From Synechococcales cyanobacterium C42_A2020_086 (GTDB lineage Bacteria; Cyanobacteriota; Cyanobacteriia; Elainellales; Elainellaceae): a stretch of 64,000 nt of DNA. Made by a program: the position numbers and the translations under genes. Location: contig JACYLU010000038.1 of the NCBI GenBank assembly GCA_015272325.1, positions 186,001-250,000 on the forward strand, written 5' to 3'. The notes below the pieces were generated by a model that was not told the origin of the DNA, searched no databases, and saw only the letters and a program-made list of their open reading frames with translations. This document shows positions 1-8,968 of the stretch, piece after piece; position 1 is the first letter of the stretch, and each line of letters opens with the position of its first letter.

Positions 1-1
1 T

Positions 2-1069
2 CCTGAGGTCAACGAAGAGGACATCGCTCAAATCGTCGCCTCCTGGACGGGCATTCCGGTCAACAAGCTGACGGAATCGGAATCCGAGAAGCTGCTGCAC
101 ATGGAAGACACCCTGCACCAGCGTATGGTGGGTCAGGAAGAAGCGGTGAAGGCCATTTCCCGTGCTATTCGTCGCGCTCGCGTCGGCTTGAAGAACCCCA
201 ACCGGCCGATCGCCAGCTTTATCTTCTCGGGTCCTACGGGGGTCGGTAAGACGGAATTGGCTAAATCACTGGCAGCCTACTTCTTCGGCTCAGAAGAAGC
301 CATGATCCGTCTCGACATGTCCGAGTTCATGGAGCGCCATACGGTGTCGAAGCTGATTGGTTCGCCTCCAGGCTACGTCGGCTACAACGAAGGTGGTCAG
401 CTCACGGAAGCCGTGCGGCGGCGTCCCTACACGGTGGTGCTGTTCGATGAAATCGAGAAGGCTCACCCCGACGTGTTCAATATGCTGCTGCAAATCCTGG
501 AGGATGGTCGCTTGACTGACGCTAAGGGGCGCACGGTAGACTTCAAGAACACGCTGCTGATCATGACTTCCAACATCGGTTCCAAGGTGATCGAGAAGGG
601 CGGTGGTGGTCTTGGCTTCGACTTCTCGGGCGAGAATGAAGCCGATGCCCAATACACTCGCATCCGCTCCTTGGTGAACGAAGAATTGAAGCAGTACTTC
701 CGTCCCGAGTTCCTCAACCGTCTTGATGAGATCATCGTCTTCCGGCAACTCTCGAAGGACGAAGTCAAGAGCATCGGCGATATTCTGCTGCGGGAAGTCT
801 ACGGACGCCTGCAAGAGCAGCACGGCATCACGTTGCAAGTCACCGAGAAGTTCAAAGATCGCTTGGTGGAAGAGGGCTATAACCCTAGCTACGGGGCTCG
901 GCCGTTGCGTCGCGCCATCATGCGTCTGCTGGAGGACTCCCTAGCGGAGGAAATTCTCTCGGGTCGCATCAAGTCTGGCGAAACGGCAATTGTGGATGTC
1001 AACGAAGAAGGACAGGTGCAAATTCGTGCGGAGCAAACCCGCGAACTGTTGCCCCAAGCAGCCGAGTAA
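2..1069 (+). CDS. clpC: ATP-dependent Clp protease ATP-binding subunit ClpC, 3' part
   Basis: This is the C-terminal part of an AAA+ unfoldase that feeds substrates to the ClpP/ClpR protease; the reading frame is open from base 2, so the gene starts left of the window. About 355 residues are visible. They contain the second AAA+ module: Walker A GPTGVGKT encoded at about 230-253, a Walker B FDEIEKAH, a sensor stretch TSNIGS, and the C-terminal small domain with [15 protein letters not shown]. The sequence leading into the module ([11 protein letters not shown]) is typical of cyanobacterial and chloroplast ClpC rather than ClpB. The gene ends with TAA at 1067-1069 and is followed by an intrinsic terminator. 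The family is soluble and stromal/cytoplasmic, and usually essential in cyanobacteria. The ATG at 101 is an internal methionine, not the start. Confidence 0.95.
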   Translation, partial: PEVNEEDIAQIVASWTGIPVNKLTESESEKLLHMEDTLHQRMVGQEEAVKAISRAIRRARVGLKNPNRPIASFIFSGPTGVGKTELAKSLAAYFFGSEEAMIRLDMSEFMERHTVSKLIGSPPGYVGYNEGGQLTEAVRRRPYTVVLFDEIEKAHPDVFNMLLQILEDGRLTDAKGRTVDFKNTLLIMTSNIGSKVIEKGGGGLGFDFSGENEADAQYTRIRSLVNEELKQYFRPEFLNRLDEIIVFRQLSKDEVKSIGDILLREVYGRLQEQHGITLQVTEKFKDRLVEEGYNPSYGARPLRRAIMRLLEDSLAEEILSGRIKSGETAIVDVNEEGQVQIRAEQTRELLPQAAE

Positions 1070-1101
1070 GCTGAAATTGCCTGCAACCCTTCGGTTCTAA
1101 A

Positions 1102-1138
1102 GGCGGTGGTAGTTGGATGTTCAGCTACCGCCGTTTTT
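1102..1138 (+). terminator. Intrinsic terminator after clpC
   Basis: GGCGGT (1102-1107) pairs with ACCGCC (1127-1132) and is followed by a run of five T (1134-1138). It lies 32 bases after the clpC stop codon. Confidence 0.75.
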
Positions 1139-1140
1139 GT

Positions 1141-1225
1141 ATAGTTATTTCGGATAGTTATTTCAGATAGCTACTTCGCATAGTTATTTTAGATAGTCAC
1201 TAGATAGTCACTAGATAGTCACTAG
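1141..1225 (+). repeat. Short tandem repeat array, seven ATAG-headed units
   Basis: Four units of 13 bases of the type ATAGTTATTTCGG (1141-1192, the third diverged) are followed by three perfect 11-base units ATAGTCACTAG (1193-1225). The array fills the gap between the clpC terminator and ureE. No protein is encoded. Confidence 0.8.
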
Positions 1226-1246
1226 ACTCTCTCATTCAAACTCTGT

Positions 1247-1792
1247 ATGTCTCTGCGATTTACTCAGCGCCTTGCCGAACCTCATGTTGCGCCGCAACTC
1301 ACCCTTGCTCTGACTGCAGAAGACCGCACTCGCTCCCGCCATTATTTTCAGACTGAAGAAGGGCAAGGCCTCTATTTGCGGCTGCCAAGGGGCACGGTGC
1401 TGCGTCATGGGGATGTACTGCAATCGGAAGATGGAACGACCTATCTGAAAATTGTGGCTAAACCCGAACCTGTGATGATTGTGACGGCTAAAACGCCGCT
1501 GGATTTGCTGCGAGCTGCCTATCATTTGGGCAATCGCCATGTGCCTCTAGAAGTGACAGTGGATTACCTGCGACTATCTCCAGATCCCGTGCTGCAATCG
1601 ATGCTGGAACAGATGGGTTTACAAATTGAAACAGCCATTCTCCCGTTTGAACCGGAAGCAGGAGCCTACGAACGAGCAGAGCTGCATTCCCACTCCCATC
1701 ACCACCACAGCCATGATCACAACCATAATCACAGCCATGATCACGAGTATGCTGCCCCAGCTTCGTCTGATTGCGCTTCCCAGCTGTTCTAA
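1247..1792 (+). CDS. ureE: Urease accessory protein UreE (nickel metallochaperone)
   Basis: UreE delivers nickel to the urease active site during assembly with UreF, UreG and UreD. The 181-residue product has the UreE N-terminal peptide-binding domain (about 1-75) and the metal-binding domain containing YHLGNRH (about 92-98). Its tail at 147-166 holds twelve histidines alternating with Ser, Asp and Asn, a classic nickel-storage tail. The start is ATG 1247; no strong ribosome binding site is visible. ureF follows after 48 bases and ureG after that, so this is a maturation operon. The urease structural genes ureABC and ureD are not in the window. Function is well supported by family and context; the number of nickel ions bound is not inferable. 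Confidence 0.93.
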   Translation: MSLRFTQRLAEPHVAPQLTLALTAEDRTRSRHYFQTEEGQGLYLRLPRGTVLRHGDVLQSEDGTTYLKIVAKPEPVMIVTAKTPLDLLRAAYHLGNRHVPLEVTVDYLRLSPDPVLQSMLEQMGLQIETAILPFEPEAGAYERAELHSHSHHHHSHDHNHNHSHDHEYAAPASSDCASQLF

Positions 1793-1840
1793 ATCCCACG
1801 AGATTGAGTTCTTGCTGGGTTTTATTTCAATTTACTGCCA

Positions 1841-2530
1841 ATGGTCGCAAGCAATTCTGCAACCCAATCACTGCTGGCACTGTTGCAATTGGTGAGTCCC
1901 ACGTTGCCAGTAGGAGCCTATACCTATTCCGAGGGGTTGGAAACCTTGGTGCAAACTGCCCAGCTTATCGACGCGACTACTCTGGAGCACTGGTTGACGC
2001 AGGAGCTAGATTCAGGGGCAATTCGTCTAGAAGCAGCGGTGCTGCTGCGGGTCTATCACAGCGCAGTACAGCAAGATCAAAAGCAGGTGCAGTACTGGAA
2101 TCACTGGCTGTCTGCCTTTCGCGAAACCGAGGAACTGCGCGAGCAGAGCTGGCAAATGGGGCGGTCACTACGGCGATTGCTGAAAGAATTGCACCCGGAG
2201 AGCCAGTCCCTGTTTCCAGAGGATGATGCCCCCTGCAACTTCGCTACTGCTTTTGCGATTGCGGCGGTCGTTTGGCGGCTCGATCCGGCGACGACAGTGT
2301 TGGGCTATTTGCAAAGTTGGGCGGCAAATTTGATCAATGCCGGAGTACGGCTGATTCCCCTCGGGCAGACCCAGGGACAATTGCTGCTGCGGAGGCTGTC
2401 GCTGCCCTTAGAGCAAGCGGTGGAGGCTATTCTGACCCTCACGGATGAGCAGCTCGATGGCTGTAGTTGGGGCGTCTCCCTGGCCAGCATGAACCACGAA
2501 ACGCTGTATTCTCGCCTGTTTAGAAGCTAG
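1841..2530 (+). CDS. ureF: Urease accessory protein UreF
   Basis: UreF is the helical scaffold that joins UreD-urease to UreG during nickel insertion. The 229-residue product is almost entirely helical and shows the family features LVSPTLPVGAYTYSEGLE near the N-terminus (about 17-34) and GWGVSLASMNHETLYSRLFRS-like C-terminal residues (here CSWGVSLASMNHE). Length matches the family. The ATG at 1841 follows the ureE stop by 48 bases without a clear Shine-Dalgarno sequence. It sits between ureE and ureG on the same strand, which supports the assignment. Confidence 0.93.
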   Translation: MVASNSATQSLLALLQLVSPTLPVGAYTYSEGLETLVQTAQLIDATTLEHWLTQELDSGAIRLEAAVLLRVYHSAVQQDQKQVQYWNHWLSAFRETEELREQSWQMGRSLRRLLKELHPESQSLFPEDDAPCNFATAFAIAAVVWRLDPATTVLGYLQSWAANLINAGVRLIPLGQTQGQLLLRRLSLPLEQAVEAILTLTDEQLDGCSWGVSLASMNHETLYSRLFRS

Positions 2531-2678
2531 CCTCTATAGCTGACAAACTCCATTCTCAGGCTCAATTCTGAATCGATTGTGATCAGAACCGCTGCTGCTG
2601 CCGGCTGGCCTCTAGAATGCGAAGACATGCAGGTGGAACCTGAACTGCTAAATCTGACTTGCTAATCAAGGGGGAACT

Positions 2679-3329
2679 ATGCAAACTTTCCGAGTGGGAA
2701 TTGCGGGACCCGTGGGATCCGGGAAAACAGCGCTAGTGGATGCTTTGTGCAAAGCGATGCGGGACCAGTTCAATATTGCGGTCGTTACTAATGACATTTA
2801 CACCCAAGAAGACGCCCAGTTCTTGGTGCGCAGTCAGGCATTGGAGCGCGAGCGCATTATGGGCGTGGAGACGGGAGGATGCCCCCATACTGCTATTCGT
2901 GAAGACGCCTCGATTAACCTAGTGGCGATTGAACAGCTCGAGCAGAAGTTTCGACCGTTAGATTTGATCTTTGTGGAAAGCGGCGGTGACAATCTGGCTT
3001 CGACCTTCAGCCCCGAACTGGTGGATCTGACAATCTATGTGATCGACGTGGCAGCCGGCGACAAAATTCCCCGCAAAGGCGGACCGGGGATCACCCGCTC
3101 GGATCTGCTGGTAATTAATAAAATTGACCTTGCTCCGCTGGTGGGAGCCGATCTCAGCGTCATGGAGCGTGATGCTCGCCGCATGCGGGATACACGCCCC
3201 TTTGTGTTCACGAATCTGAAGACGCGCCAGGGGCTAGATGTGATCATCGACTTCATTCGGCTCCACATGGGCAATCTCTCTCCTGAGGCGGAGCCGGATT
3301 CTGCTCAACGAGAGTTAACAAAATCGTAA
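2679..3329 (+). CDS. ureG: Urease accessory GTPase UreG
   Basis: UreG is the SIMIBI-class GTPase whose GTP hydrolysis drives nickel transfer into urease. The 216-residue product has the P-loop GPVGSGKT at residues 10-17, the CPH nickel-binding motif in [13 protein letters not shown], an SGGDN stretch in the switch region, and the guanine-specifying NKID near residue 146. The start ATG 2679 is preceded by a clear ribosome binding site AAGGGGGA. A 148-base gap separates it from ureF, so it may also have its own promoter. The next gene downstream is the urea importer operon. Confidence 0.95.
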   Translation: MQTFRVGIAGPVGSGKTALVDALCKAMRDQFNIAVVTNDIYTQEDAQFLVRSQALERERIMGVETGGCPHTAIREDASINLVAIEQLEQKFRPLDLIFVESGGDNLASTFSPELVDLTIYVIDVAAGDKIPRKGGPGITRSDLLVINKIDLAPLVGADLSVMERDARRMRDTRPFVFTNLKTRQGLDVIIDFIRLHMGNLSPEAEPDSAQRELTKS

Positions 3330-3342
3330 GAATCGATCTTCG

Positions 3343-3384
3343 GTATAGCAAATTACAATTTCTCTTCTATCCTGGGCCTACTAT
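3343..3384 (+). promoter_or_regulatory. NtcA-activated promoter of the urt operon
   Basis: GTATAGCAAATTAC at 3343-3356 is a perfect NtcA box (GTA-N8-TAC). Exactly 22 bases later TACTAT at 3379-3384 matches the TAN3T -10 element, which is the canonical spacing of class II NtcA-activated cyanobacterial promoters. The urtA ATG lies 54 bases further on. NtcA control of urt genes is known in Anabaena, so sequence and family knowledge agree. Confidence 0.85.
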
Positions 3385-3420
3385 CGCTTATTGCGAGATT
3401 CTCTGTATTTTCACCCCCAG

Positions 3421-3427
3421 GGAGGAG
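3421..3427 (+). promoter_or_regulatory. Ribosome binding site fixing the urtA start
   Basis: GGAGGAG lies 11 bases before ATG 3439. It favours this start over an in-frame upstream ATG at 3391 that has no such site and sits only seven bases after the -10 element. Confidence 0.7.
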
Positions 3428-3438
3428 TAGTAAATTCG

Positions 3439-4782
3439 ATGACAAGGCAATTTGGTCGGCGGAAGTTTTTACTCTACGGATCGGCAACGCTCGGAACCAG
3501 CATGCTGTTGAAAGCCTGTGCAGGAGGGACCACGAGCGGCACCGGCACCACAGAGTCTCCCGCAGCAGAATCATCACCCGCTACCGGGACTACAGCCGCC
3601 AGTGGGGATGCTATCAAGGTTGGGATTTTGCACTCCCTGAGCGGCACCATGGCCATCAGTGAGAAGAGTGTTGTGGATTCCACTCAGCTCGCAATCGAGC
3701 AAATCAACAGTGCGGGCGGCATTGGCGGCAGGCAAATCGAGGCGATTGTGGAAGATGGCGCTTCGGATTGGCCTACCTTTGCTGAGAAAGCGCGCAAGCT
3801 GATCGATGAAGATCAGGTCGTGGTCATCTTCGGCTGCTGGACCTCGGCCAGCCGCAAGGCCGTACTGCCCGTATTTGAAGAGAAGAACCACATGCTCTTC
3901 TACCCAGTGCAGTATGAAGGGCAAGAGTGCTCAAAGAATATCTTCTACACCGGAGCCGCTCCCAACCAGCAGATCGAACCATCTGTGGACTGGCTGCTGG
4001 AAAATAAGGGCAAGGAGTTCTATCTTGTTGGCTCGGACTATGTGTTCCCTCGTACTGCCAACACAATCATCAAGGCGCAGCTAGAAGCAAAAGGCGGCAC
4101 TACAGTTGGGGAAGATTATTTACCCCTGGGCAACACCGAGGTGGCGCCAATCATTGCCAAGATTCGCTCGGCTCTGCCGAACGGCGGCGTGATCTACAAC
4201 ACCCTCAACGGCGATAGCAACGTTGCCTTCTTTAAGCAGATGCAGGGCGCGGGCCTCACTCCCGATCGCTATCCGGTGATGTCGGTGAGTGTGGCCGAAG
4301 AAGAAGTGCGCGCTATTGGCACCGAGTTTCTCAAGGGGCACTTGGCCGCCTGGAATTACTTCCAAACCGTAGAAACTCCCGAGAACGAGGCCTTCGTTGC
4401 CGCCTTCAAGCAAAAGTACGGCGATGACCGCGTCACCAACGACCCGATGGAAGCAGCCTATATCTCGGTCAATATTTGGAAGCAAGCGGTCGAGCAAGCC
4501 GGCTCTCCCGGTACCCCAAGCGATCTGGAGGCAGTTCGGACAGCTGCCTACGGGCAAAAGTTTGCGGCTCCTGAAGGTCCTGTAGAAATGAAGACCAACC
4601 ACCACATCTCCAAAACCGTGCGGATTGGCGAAGTTCGGGATGATGGGCTATTTGAAATCATCTACGAGACTCCCGGTCCTGTGGATCCGGTGCCCTGGAA
4701 CCAGTTTGTCGCCGATACCAAGGGCTTCACCTGCGACTGGACGAAGACTGGAGTCGATAATCCTGGCAAATTCCAAATCTAG
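3439..4782 (+). CDS. urtA: Urea ABC transporter substrate-binding lipoprotein UrtA
   Basis: UrtA is the periplasmic receptor that captures urea (and in the family, short amides) for the UrtBCDE importer. The mature part is a type I periplasmic-binding fold of the amide/branched-chain amino acid class, with the UrtA hallmark [22 protein letters not shown] just after a Ser/Thr/Gly-rich linker. The N-terminus has a twin-arginine start (RR at residues 7-8 followed by KFLLYG) and a lipobox with LKAC, the lipidated cysteine being residue 27. This suggests export as a lipoprotein, possibly through Tat. The chosen start gives 447 residues, normal for the family. It is the first gene of the urt operon and lies directly behind an NtcA promoter, so it should be induced under nitrogen limitation. 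Confidence 0.96.
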   Translation: MTRQFGRRKFLLYGSATLGTSMLLKACAGGTTSGTGTTESPAAESSPATGTTAASGDAIKVGILHSLSGTMAISEKSVVDSTQLAIEQINSAGGIGGRQIEAIVEDGASDWPTFAEKARKLIDEDQVVVIFGCWTSASRKAVLPVFEEKNHMLFYPVQYEGQECSKNIFYTGAAPNQQIEPSVDWLLENKGKEFYLVGSDYVFPRTANTIIKAQLEAKGGTTVGEDYLPLGNTEVAPIIAKIRSALPNGGVIYNTLNGDSNVAFFKQMQGAGLTPDRYPVMSVSVAEEEVRAIGTEFLKGHLAAWNYFQTVETPENEAFVAAFKQKYGDDRVTNDPMEAAYISVNIWKQAVEQAGSPGTPSDLEAVRTAAYGQKFAAPEGPVEMKTNHHISKTVRIGEVRDDGLFEIIYETPGPVDPVPWNQFVADTKGFTCDWTKTGVDNPGKFQI

Positions 4783-4802
4783 AACTTCACAATGACCGAA
4801 TA

Positions 4803-4833
4803 GGGGCTAGCAACGGTTAATGACTCTAGTCCC
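4803..4833 (+). promoter_or_regulatory. Stem-loop in the urtA-urtB spacer
   Basis: GGGGCTAG (4803-4810) can pair with CTAGTCCC (4826-4833) with one G-U pair. It is followed by TGTTT, so it could be a weak terminator or an mRNA-stabilising stem that sets the receptor gene apart from the membrane genes. Confidence 0.45.
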
Positions 4834-4880
4834 TGTTTCGTAACTGCCGCATGGTTATCACTGCGTTGTAAGGAGGGGAT

Positions 4881-6041
4881 GTGCTACCCAGTATCCTGGA
4901 TGGAGTATTCAATGGTCTAAGTATTGGCTCAATTTTATTAATAGCAGCGCTCGGGCTGGCAATCGTTTTTGGCTTGATGGGCGTGATCAACATGGCGCAC
5001 GGAGAGCTGATGATGCTCGGTGCCTACACGACCTTTGTGGTGCAAAACGGCTTCCGGCGTATGGGCGAACCCTGGCTACAGTTCTATATCTTTTTTGCCG
5101 TTATCATGGCGTTCATTGTCGCCGCTTTGGTAGGGCTAATCCTAGAGCGGGGCGTAATTCGCTACCTCTACGGGCGACCGCTGGAGACCCTGCTGGCGAC
5201 GTGGGGCGTTAGCCTGATGCTGCAGCAGTTTGTGCGGAGCGTCAACTGGGTGCTGGTGGTCGGGCTGATGGTGTTTTGTCTGCTGTATTTTGGCGGCCTA
5301 TGGCTGGTGCGGCGACGTCCCGACTTTGAGCGGATTCGTGGCTGGGCGATTGCCATTCTGCTGGCGCTGTCAGCTGGGATTGCCTGGGCGGTGGGGTCGG
5401 TGCTGGCGCAAACTTACGGTCTAGCTATGACTAAACCCTGGTTTGGCGCGCAAAACGTAGATGTGACGGCTCCTCGATGGCTGCTAGGCGGGCTGCCGAT
5501 TGGCAATTATCAGCTTCCCTATACCCGCATGTTTATCATGGTGCTGACCGTGCTTTGCGTGCTGGGCATTTACTGGTTCCTACAGCGAACGGCATGGGGG
5601 CTGCGGATTCGTTCGGTGACACAAAACCGCAACATGAGCGCCTGTTTGGGAATTCCTACCCGCAAGGTGGATGCTCTCACCTTCGCTTTAGGCTCTGGAT
5701 TAGCAGGCATTGCGGGCTGCGCTGTCAGCTTGTTGGGATCGGTGGGGCCCAACACTGGACAGAATTACATTGTCAATACGTTCATGGTGGTAGTTGTGGG
5801 CGGCGTCGGTAAGCTCGTAGGCACGATTGTAGGGGCGCTGACGATCGGCATCCTGGACTATGTGATTGGCACGGGAATTCTGGCGCTGCTGTTTGCCCCG
5901 ATTCAGCCATTGACCGATTTCTTTACATTCTTTGCCACGACCAGCATGTCGAAGGTGCTGGTGTTCTTCCTGATTGTGGTGTTCTTGCAATTTAGACCGG
6001 CGGGTCTGTTCCCCCAAAAGGGACGCACCGTGGATGCCTAG
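4881..6041 (+). CDS. urtB: Urea ABC transporter permease UrtB
   Basis: UrtB is one of the two LivH/LivM-type membrane subunits of the urea importer in the plasma membrane. The 386-residue product is strongly hydrophobic with about eight to ten membrane segments and the family sequence LGLAIVFGLMGVINMAHGEL near residues 24-44. It ends with the LFPQKGRT stretch common to cyanobacterial UrtB. The start is GTG 4881, chosen because AAGGAGG at 4870-4876 is at the right distance and the frame then opens directly into the first helix. It follows urtA after 98 bases and precedes urtC. Confidence 0.94.
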   Translation: MLPSILDGVFNGLSIGSILLIAALGLAIVFGLMGVINMAHGELMMLGAYTTFVVQNGFRRMGEPWLQFYIFFAVIMAFIVAALVGLILERGVIRYLYGRPLETLLATWGVSLMLQQFVRSVNWVLVVGLMVFCLLYFGGLWLVRRRPDFERIRGWAIAILLALSAGIAWAVGSVLAQTYGLAMTKPWFGAQNVDVTAPRWLLGGLPIGNYQLPYTRMFIMVLTVLCVLGIYWFLQRTAWGLRIRSVTQNRNMSACLGIPTRKVDALTFALGSGLAGIAGCAVSLLGSVGPNTGQNYIVNTFMVVVVGGVGKLVGTIVGALTIGILDYVIGTGILALLFAPIQPLTDFFTFFATTSMSKVLVFFLIVVFLQFRPAGLFPQKGRTVDA

Positions 6042-6138
6042 ATACAGCTTATGGGCCTAAGCGACGGCTCTATTGCAAGCCAATTCTGTAGAGGTTCTTC
6101 TTTGGTCCGCATCGGCACTCTAGCGTTGAGTAAACAGC

Positions 6139-7311
6139 ATGACAGTACAAGCAGCCGCCGAACGGCGAGGCATTGACTGGTCAAAGCGACGGTCGCTTCT
6201 GATTGAAGCCGGCATCGTTCTGGCCATTGCGCTCTTTTTGATTCTGATTGTTCCTGCGCTACTTTCAGGGTTCCGGCTGAACTTGATGGGGCGGTTTCTT
6301 GCCCTCGCTATCGTTGCCCTCGGTATTGATTTGATTTGGGGTTTCACCGGATTGCTGAGCCTAGGACACGGCATCTTCTTTACCCTCGGAGGCTATGCCC
6401 TGGCAATGCACCTAAAGCTGCAAATCCCGCCGACGGCCAGCAGCCAACTGCCGGAGTTCATGAGCCTGTATGGCGTCACGGAACTGCCCTGGTTCTGGAA
6501 GCCTTTCTACTCGTTTCCCTTTTCTGCCCTAGCCGTGATGCTGATTCCGGCGTTGCTAGCGGCATTGCTGGGCTACGTGATTTTCCGCAACCGGATTCGC
6601 GGCGTCTACTTCTCGATCTTGACGCAGGCCGCCACTATTATCTTTTTCAATTTCTTTAACGGGCAGCAAAAGCTGTTTAACGGCACCAACGGCTTGACCG
6701 ACTTCAGAACCATCTTTGGTGTGCCGGTAAATAATGCCAGCACGCAGTTTGCGTTTTATGTGACCACGATTGTGTTTTTGGTGCTGGCCTATGCGCTGTG
6801 CCGCTGGCTGACAAGCGGTCGTTTTGGGCGGTTGCTGGTGGCGATTCGGGACGATGAGCCGCGACTGCGCTTCTCGGGATATAACCCCACTGGCTTCAAG
6901 GTGCTGGTATTTGCCGTCTCGGGAGCGCTGGCCGGAATCTCGGGAGCACTATTTACGCTGCAAACCGGCATTATCTCGCCCAACTCGATGAATATTGCCT
7001 TCTCGATTGAGATGGTGATCTGGGTGGCGGTAGGCGGTCGAGCAACCCTAGTGGGCGCAATTTTGGGGACGCTGATCGTCAACTTTGCCAAGAGCTTGCT
7101 GAGCGAGAAGTTTCCCGATATCTGGCTATTTTTTCAGGGTGGTCTGTTCCTGCTGGTGGTGTTGTTTTTACCGGACGGCATCGTAGGCTGGCTGCGCACC
7201 CAAGGCGTCGATCTGGTCCGCAAGCTGACGGGCCGCAACCGAGTCGCCACTTACCCAAGCCTAGAAGAAGACCCTGAGGTTGACTATGAACGCAAAAATC
7301 TTGGAGATTGA
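6139..7311 (+). CDS. urtC: Urea ABC transporter permease UrtC
   Basis: UrtC is the second membrane subunit (LivM type) of the urea importer. The 390-residue product has a cytoplasmic N-terminal tail, then about nine membrane helices including GIDLIWGFTGLLSLGHGIFF near residues 62-81 and a loop with AIRDDEPRLRFSGYNP (about 234-249) that contacts the ATPases in this class. The C-terminus is charged and soluble. The end of the gene overlaps the start of urtD by 26 bases, indicating coupled translation. Confidence 0.94.
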   Translation: MTVQAAAERRGIDWSKRRSLLIEAGIVLAIALFLILIVPALLSGFRLNLMGRFLALAIVALGIDLIWGFTGLLSLGHGIFFTLGGYALAMHLKLQIPPTASSQLPEFMSLYGVTELPWFWKPFYSFPFSALAVMLIPALLAALLGYVIFRNRIRGVYFSILTQAATIIFFNFFNGQQKLFNGTNGLTDFRTIFGVPVNNASTQFAFYVTTIVFLVLAYALCRWLTSGRFGRLLVAIRDDEPRLRFSGYNPTGFKVLVFAVSGALAGISGALFTLQTGIISPNSMNIAFSIEMVIWVAVGGRATLVGAILGTLIVNFAKSLLSEKFPDIWLFFQGGLFLLVVLFLPDGIVGWLRTQGVDLVRKLTGRNRVATYPSLEEDPEVDYERKNLGD

Positions 7312-8140
7312 GAATCTAACGGTCAGCTTTGACGGCTTTAAAGCGCTAAACAACCTCAACTTCAGTCTAGAGACTGGCGAGTTGCGGGTGATCATTGGCC
7401 CCAACGGAGCTGGCAAGACAACCTTTCTCGACATCATTACCGGCAAAACCAAGCCCACCGAAGGGCAAGTTCGCTTTAAAGGGCGCAATCTGCGCAACTA
7501 CTCAGAGCACGAGATTGCTCGCATGGGGGTAGGACGCAAATTCCAAACCCCGCGGGTGTACCTCAACCTAACCCCCCGCGAAAATCTGGAGCTGGCCTGC
7601 AACCGCTATAAAACGGTGTTTGCTAGCCTGTTGAAACGAACCCCCTCTGCCGAGAAACGCACCGTATCTGGATTGCTGGAAACTATTGGGCTGTCCCACA
7701 AAGCCGATATGAAGGCCAATCTGCTCTCCCACGGGGAAAAACAGTGGCTCGAAATCGGCATGCTGGTGGCTCAGTCTCCCGATCTGCTGCTGGTAGACGA
7801 GCCGGTCGCTGGCCTCACCGATGAAGAAACCGAGCTGACCGGAGAACTGCTAACCTCCCTAGCCGAAAGCCACTCAATTATCGTGATTGAGCACGATATG
7901 GAGTTTGTGCGGCAGATTGCTCGCGGCCAAGTCACGGTGCTGCACCAGGGATCGGTGCTCTGCGAAGGCACCTTTGATCAGGTCCAATCCGACCCGCGCG
8001 TCATCGAAGTCTACCTTGGGCAGGAGATCCATCATGATCAGCCCGTGAGTTTAGAAGATGCGCCGCAGCTCCTGGAGATTGTTGAGGGTGCCGATCCTGA
8101 AACCCCAGGAACACTGCAAGGTGACTTTGCTGAAGCTTAG
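7286..8140 (+). CDS. urtD: Urea ABC transporter ATPase UrtD
   Basis: UrtD is a LivG-type ATP-binding subunit of the urea importer. It shows Walker A GPNGAGKTT (about residues 40-48), the signature LSHGEKQW instead of LSGGQ as is usual in this subgroup, Walker B LLLVDEPVAGL and the switch histidine in VIEHDM. The ATG at 7286 is preferred over an in-frame TTG at 7280 because GAGG at 7276-7279 is well spaced for it. The gene starts inside urtC. A C-terminal extension of about 30 residues after the ATPase domain (ASP/GLU-rich) is common in cyanobacterial UrtD. Confidence 0.94.
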   Translation: MNAKILEIENLTVSFDGFKALNNLNFSLETGELRVIIGPNGAGKTTFLDIITGKTKPTEGQVRFKGRNLRNYSEHEIARMGVGRKFQTPRVYLNLTPRENLELACNRYKTVFASLLKRTPSAEKRTVSGLLETIGLSHKADMKANLLSHGEKQWLEIGMLVAQSPDLLLVDEPVAGLTDEETELTGELLTSLAESHSIIVIEHDMEFVRQIARGQVTVLHQGSVLCEGTFDQVQSDPRVIEVYLGQEIHHDQPVSLEDAPQLLEIVEGADPETPGTLQGDFAEA

Positions 8141-8201
8141 ATGATTAGTAAGAATCCGCCGTATTCTCTCTCGGTTTGTCGTTGTTTAATGGTTCTACTT
8201 C

Positions 8202-8960
8202 ATGACTCAAAGCAATTCTGCGGTTGCCCCCGTGCTGACGCCTGATGCTGCCTCGACCATGCTGCGGGTGTCGGGGCTAAACGTGTACTACGGCGAAAGT
8301 CACATTCTACGCGATGTGGATCTCACCGTTCCCAAGGGGCAGATGGTTTGCTTGATTGGGCGCAATGGCGTTGGCAAAACCACGCTACTCAAAACCATTA
8401 TGGGGCTACTAAAGCCTCGCAGTGGCAACATCACCTTCGCCGGTCACTCGATTGTCGGCAAAACCCCCGATCAGCGAGCGCGGTTGGGGATCGGCTATGT
8501 GCCCCAAGGACGGGAGGTGATTCCCCGGCTAACGGTGAAAGAAAATCTGCTGCTGGGCTACGAAGCTCGGGCTGAACGACCCCGCAACACTCAGGATATC
8601 CCCGAGGAGATCTTTGAGCTGTTTCCTGTGCTGAAGACAATGCTGTCGCGGATGGGCGGCGACCTCAGCGGTGGACAGCAGCAGCAGCTCGCTATTGCTC
8701 GCGCCATTATGGGGCAGCCGCAGCTACTCGTACTCGACGAACCAACCGAAGGCATTCAGCCCTCGATCATCCTAGACATTGAATCGGCAGTGCGACGGAT
8801 TGTGGCTGCTACTGGTATTTCGGTGCTGTTAGTCGAGCAACACCTGCACTTTGTGCGCCAGGCTGACCGCTACTACGCCATGCAAAAAGGCGGCATTGTG
8901 GCTTCGGGTCCTACAAGCGAACTCAGCAACGAGGTCATTCAGCGCTTCTTGGCAGTTTAG
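8202..8960 (+). CDS. urtE: Urea ABC transporter ATPase UrtE
   Basis: UrtE is the LivF-type ATP-binding partner of UrtD. It has Walker A GRNGVGKTT, the signature LSGGQQQQ, Walker B LLVLDEPTEGI and the switch histidine in LLVEQHL. The gene is the last of the urt operon, 61 bases after urtD. The N-terminus carries about 20 residues before MLRVSGLNVYYGESH, where many homologues start; the ATG at 8262 is therefore an alternative start. The stop codon is only eight bases from the convergent stop of the next gene. Confidence 0.93.
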   Translation: MTQSNSAVAPVLTPDAASTMLRVSGLNVYYGESHILRDVDLTVPKGQMVCLIGRNGVGKTTLLKTIMGLLKPRSGNITFAGHSIVGKTPDQRARLGIGYVPQGREVIPRLTVKENLLLGYEARAERPRNTQDIPEEIFELFPVLKTMLSRMGGDLSGGQQQQLAIARAIMGQPQLLVLDEPTEGIQPSIILDIESAVRRIVAATGISVLLVEQHLHFVRQADRYYAMQKGGIVASGPTSELSNEVIQRFLAV

Positions 8961-8968
8961 ATCGCAGT

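Noticed and set aside
290-838. Antisense 182-residue frame inside clpC
   Set aside because: It is the shadow of a highly conserved gene with biased codons and has no homology or ribosome binding site.
1141-1225. CRISPR or iteron array
   Set aside because: Units are 11-13 bases without spacers. No replication or cas gene is near.
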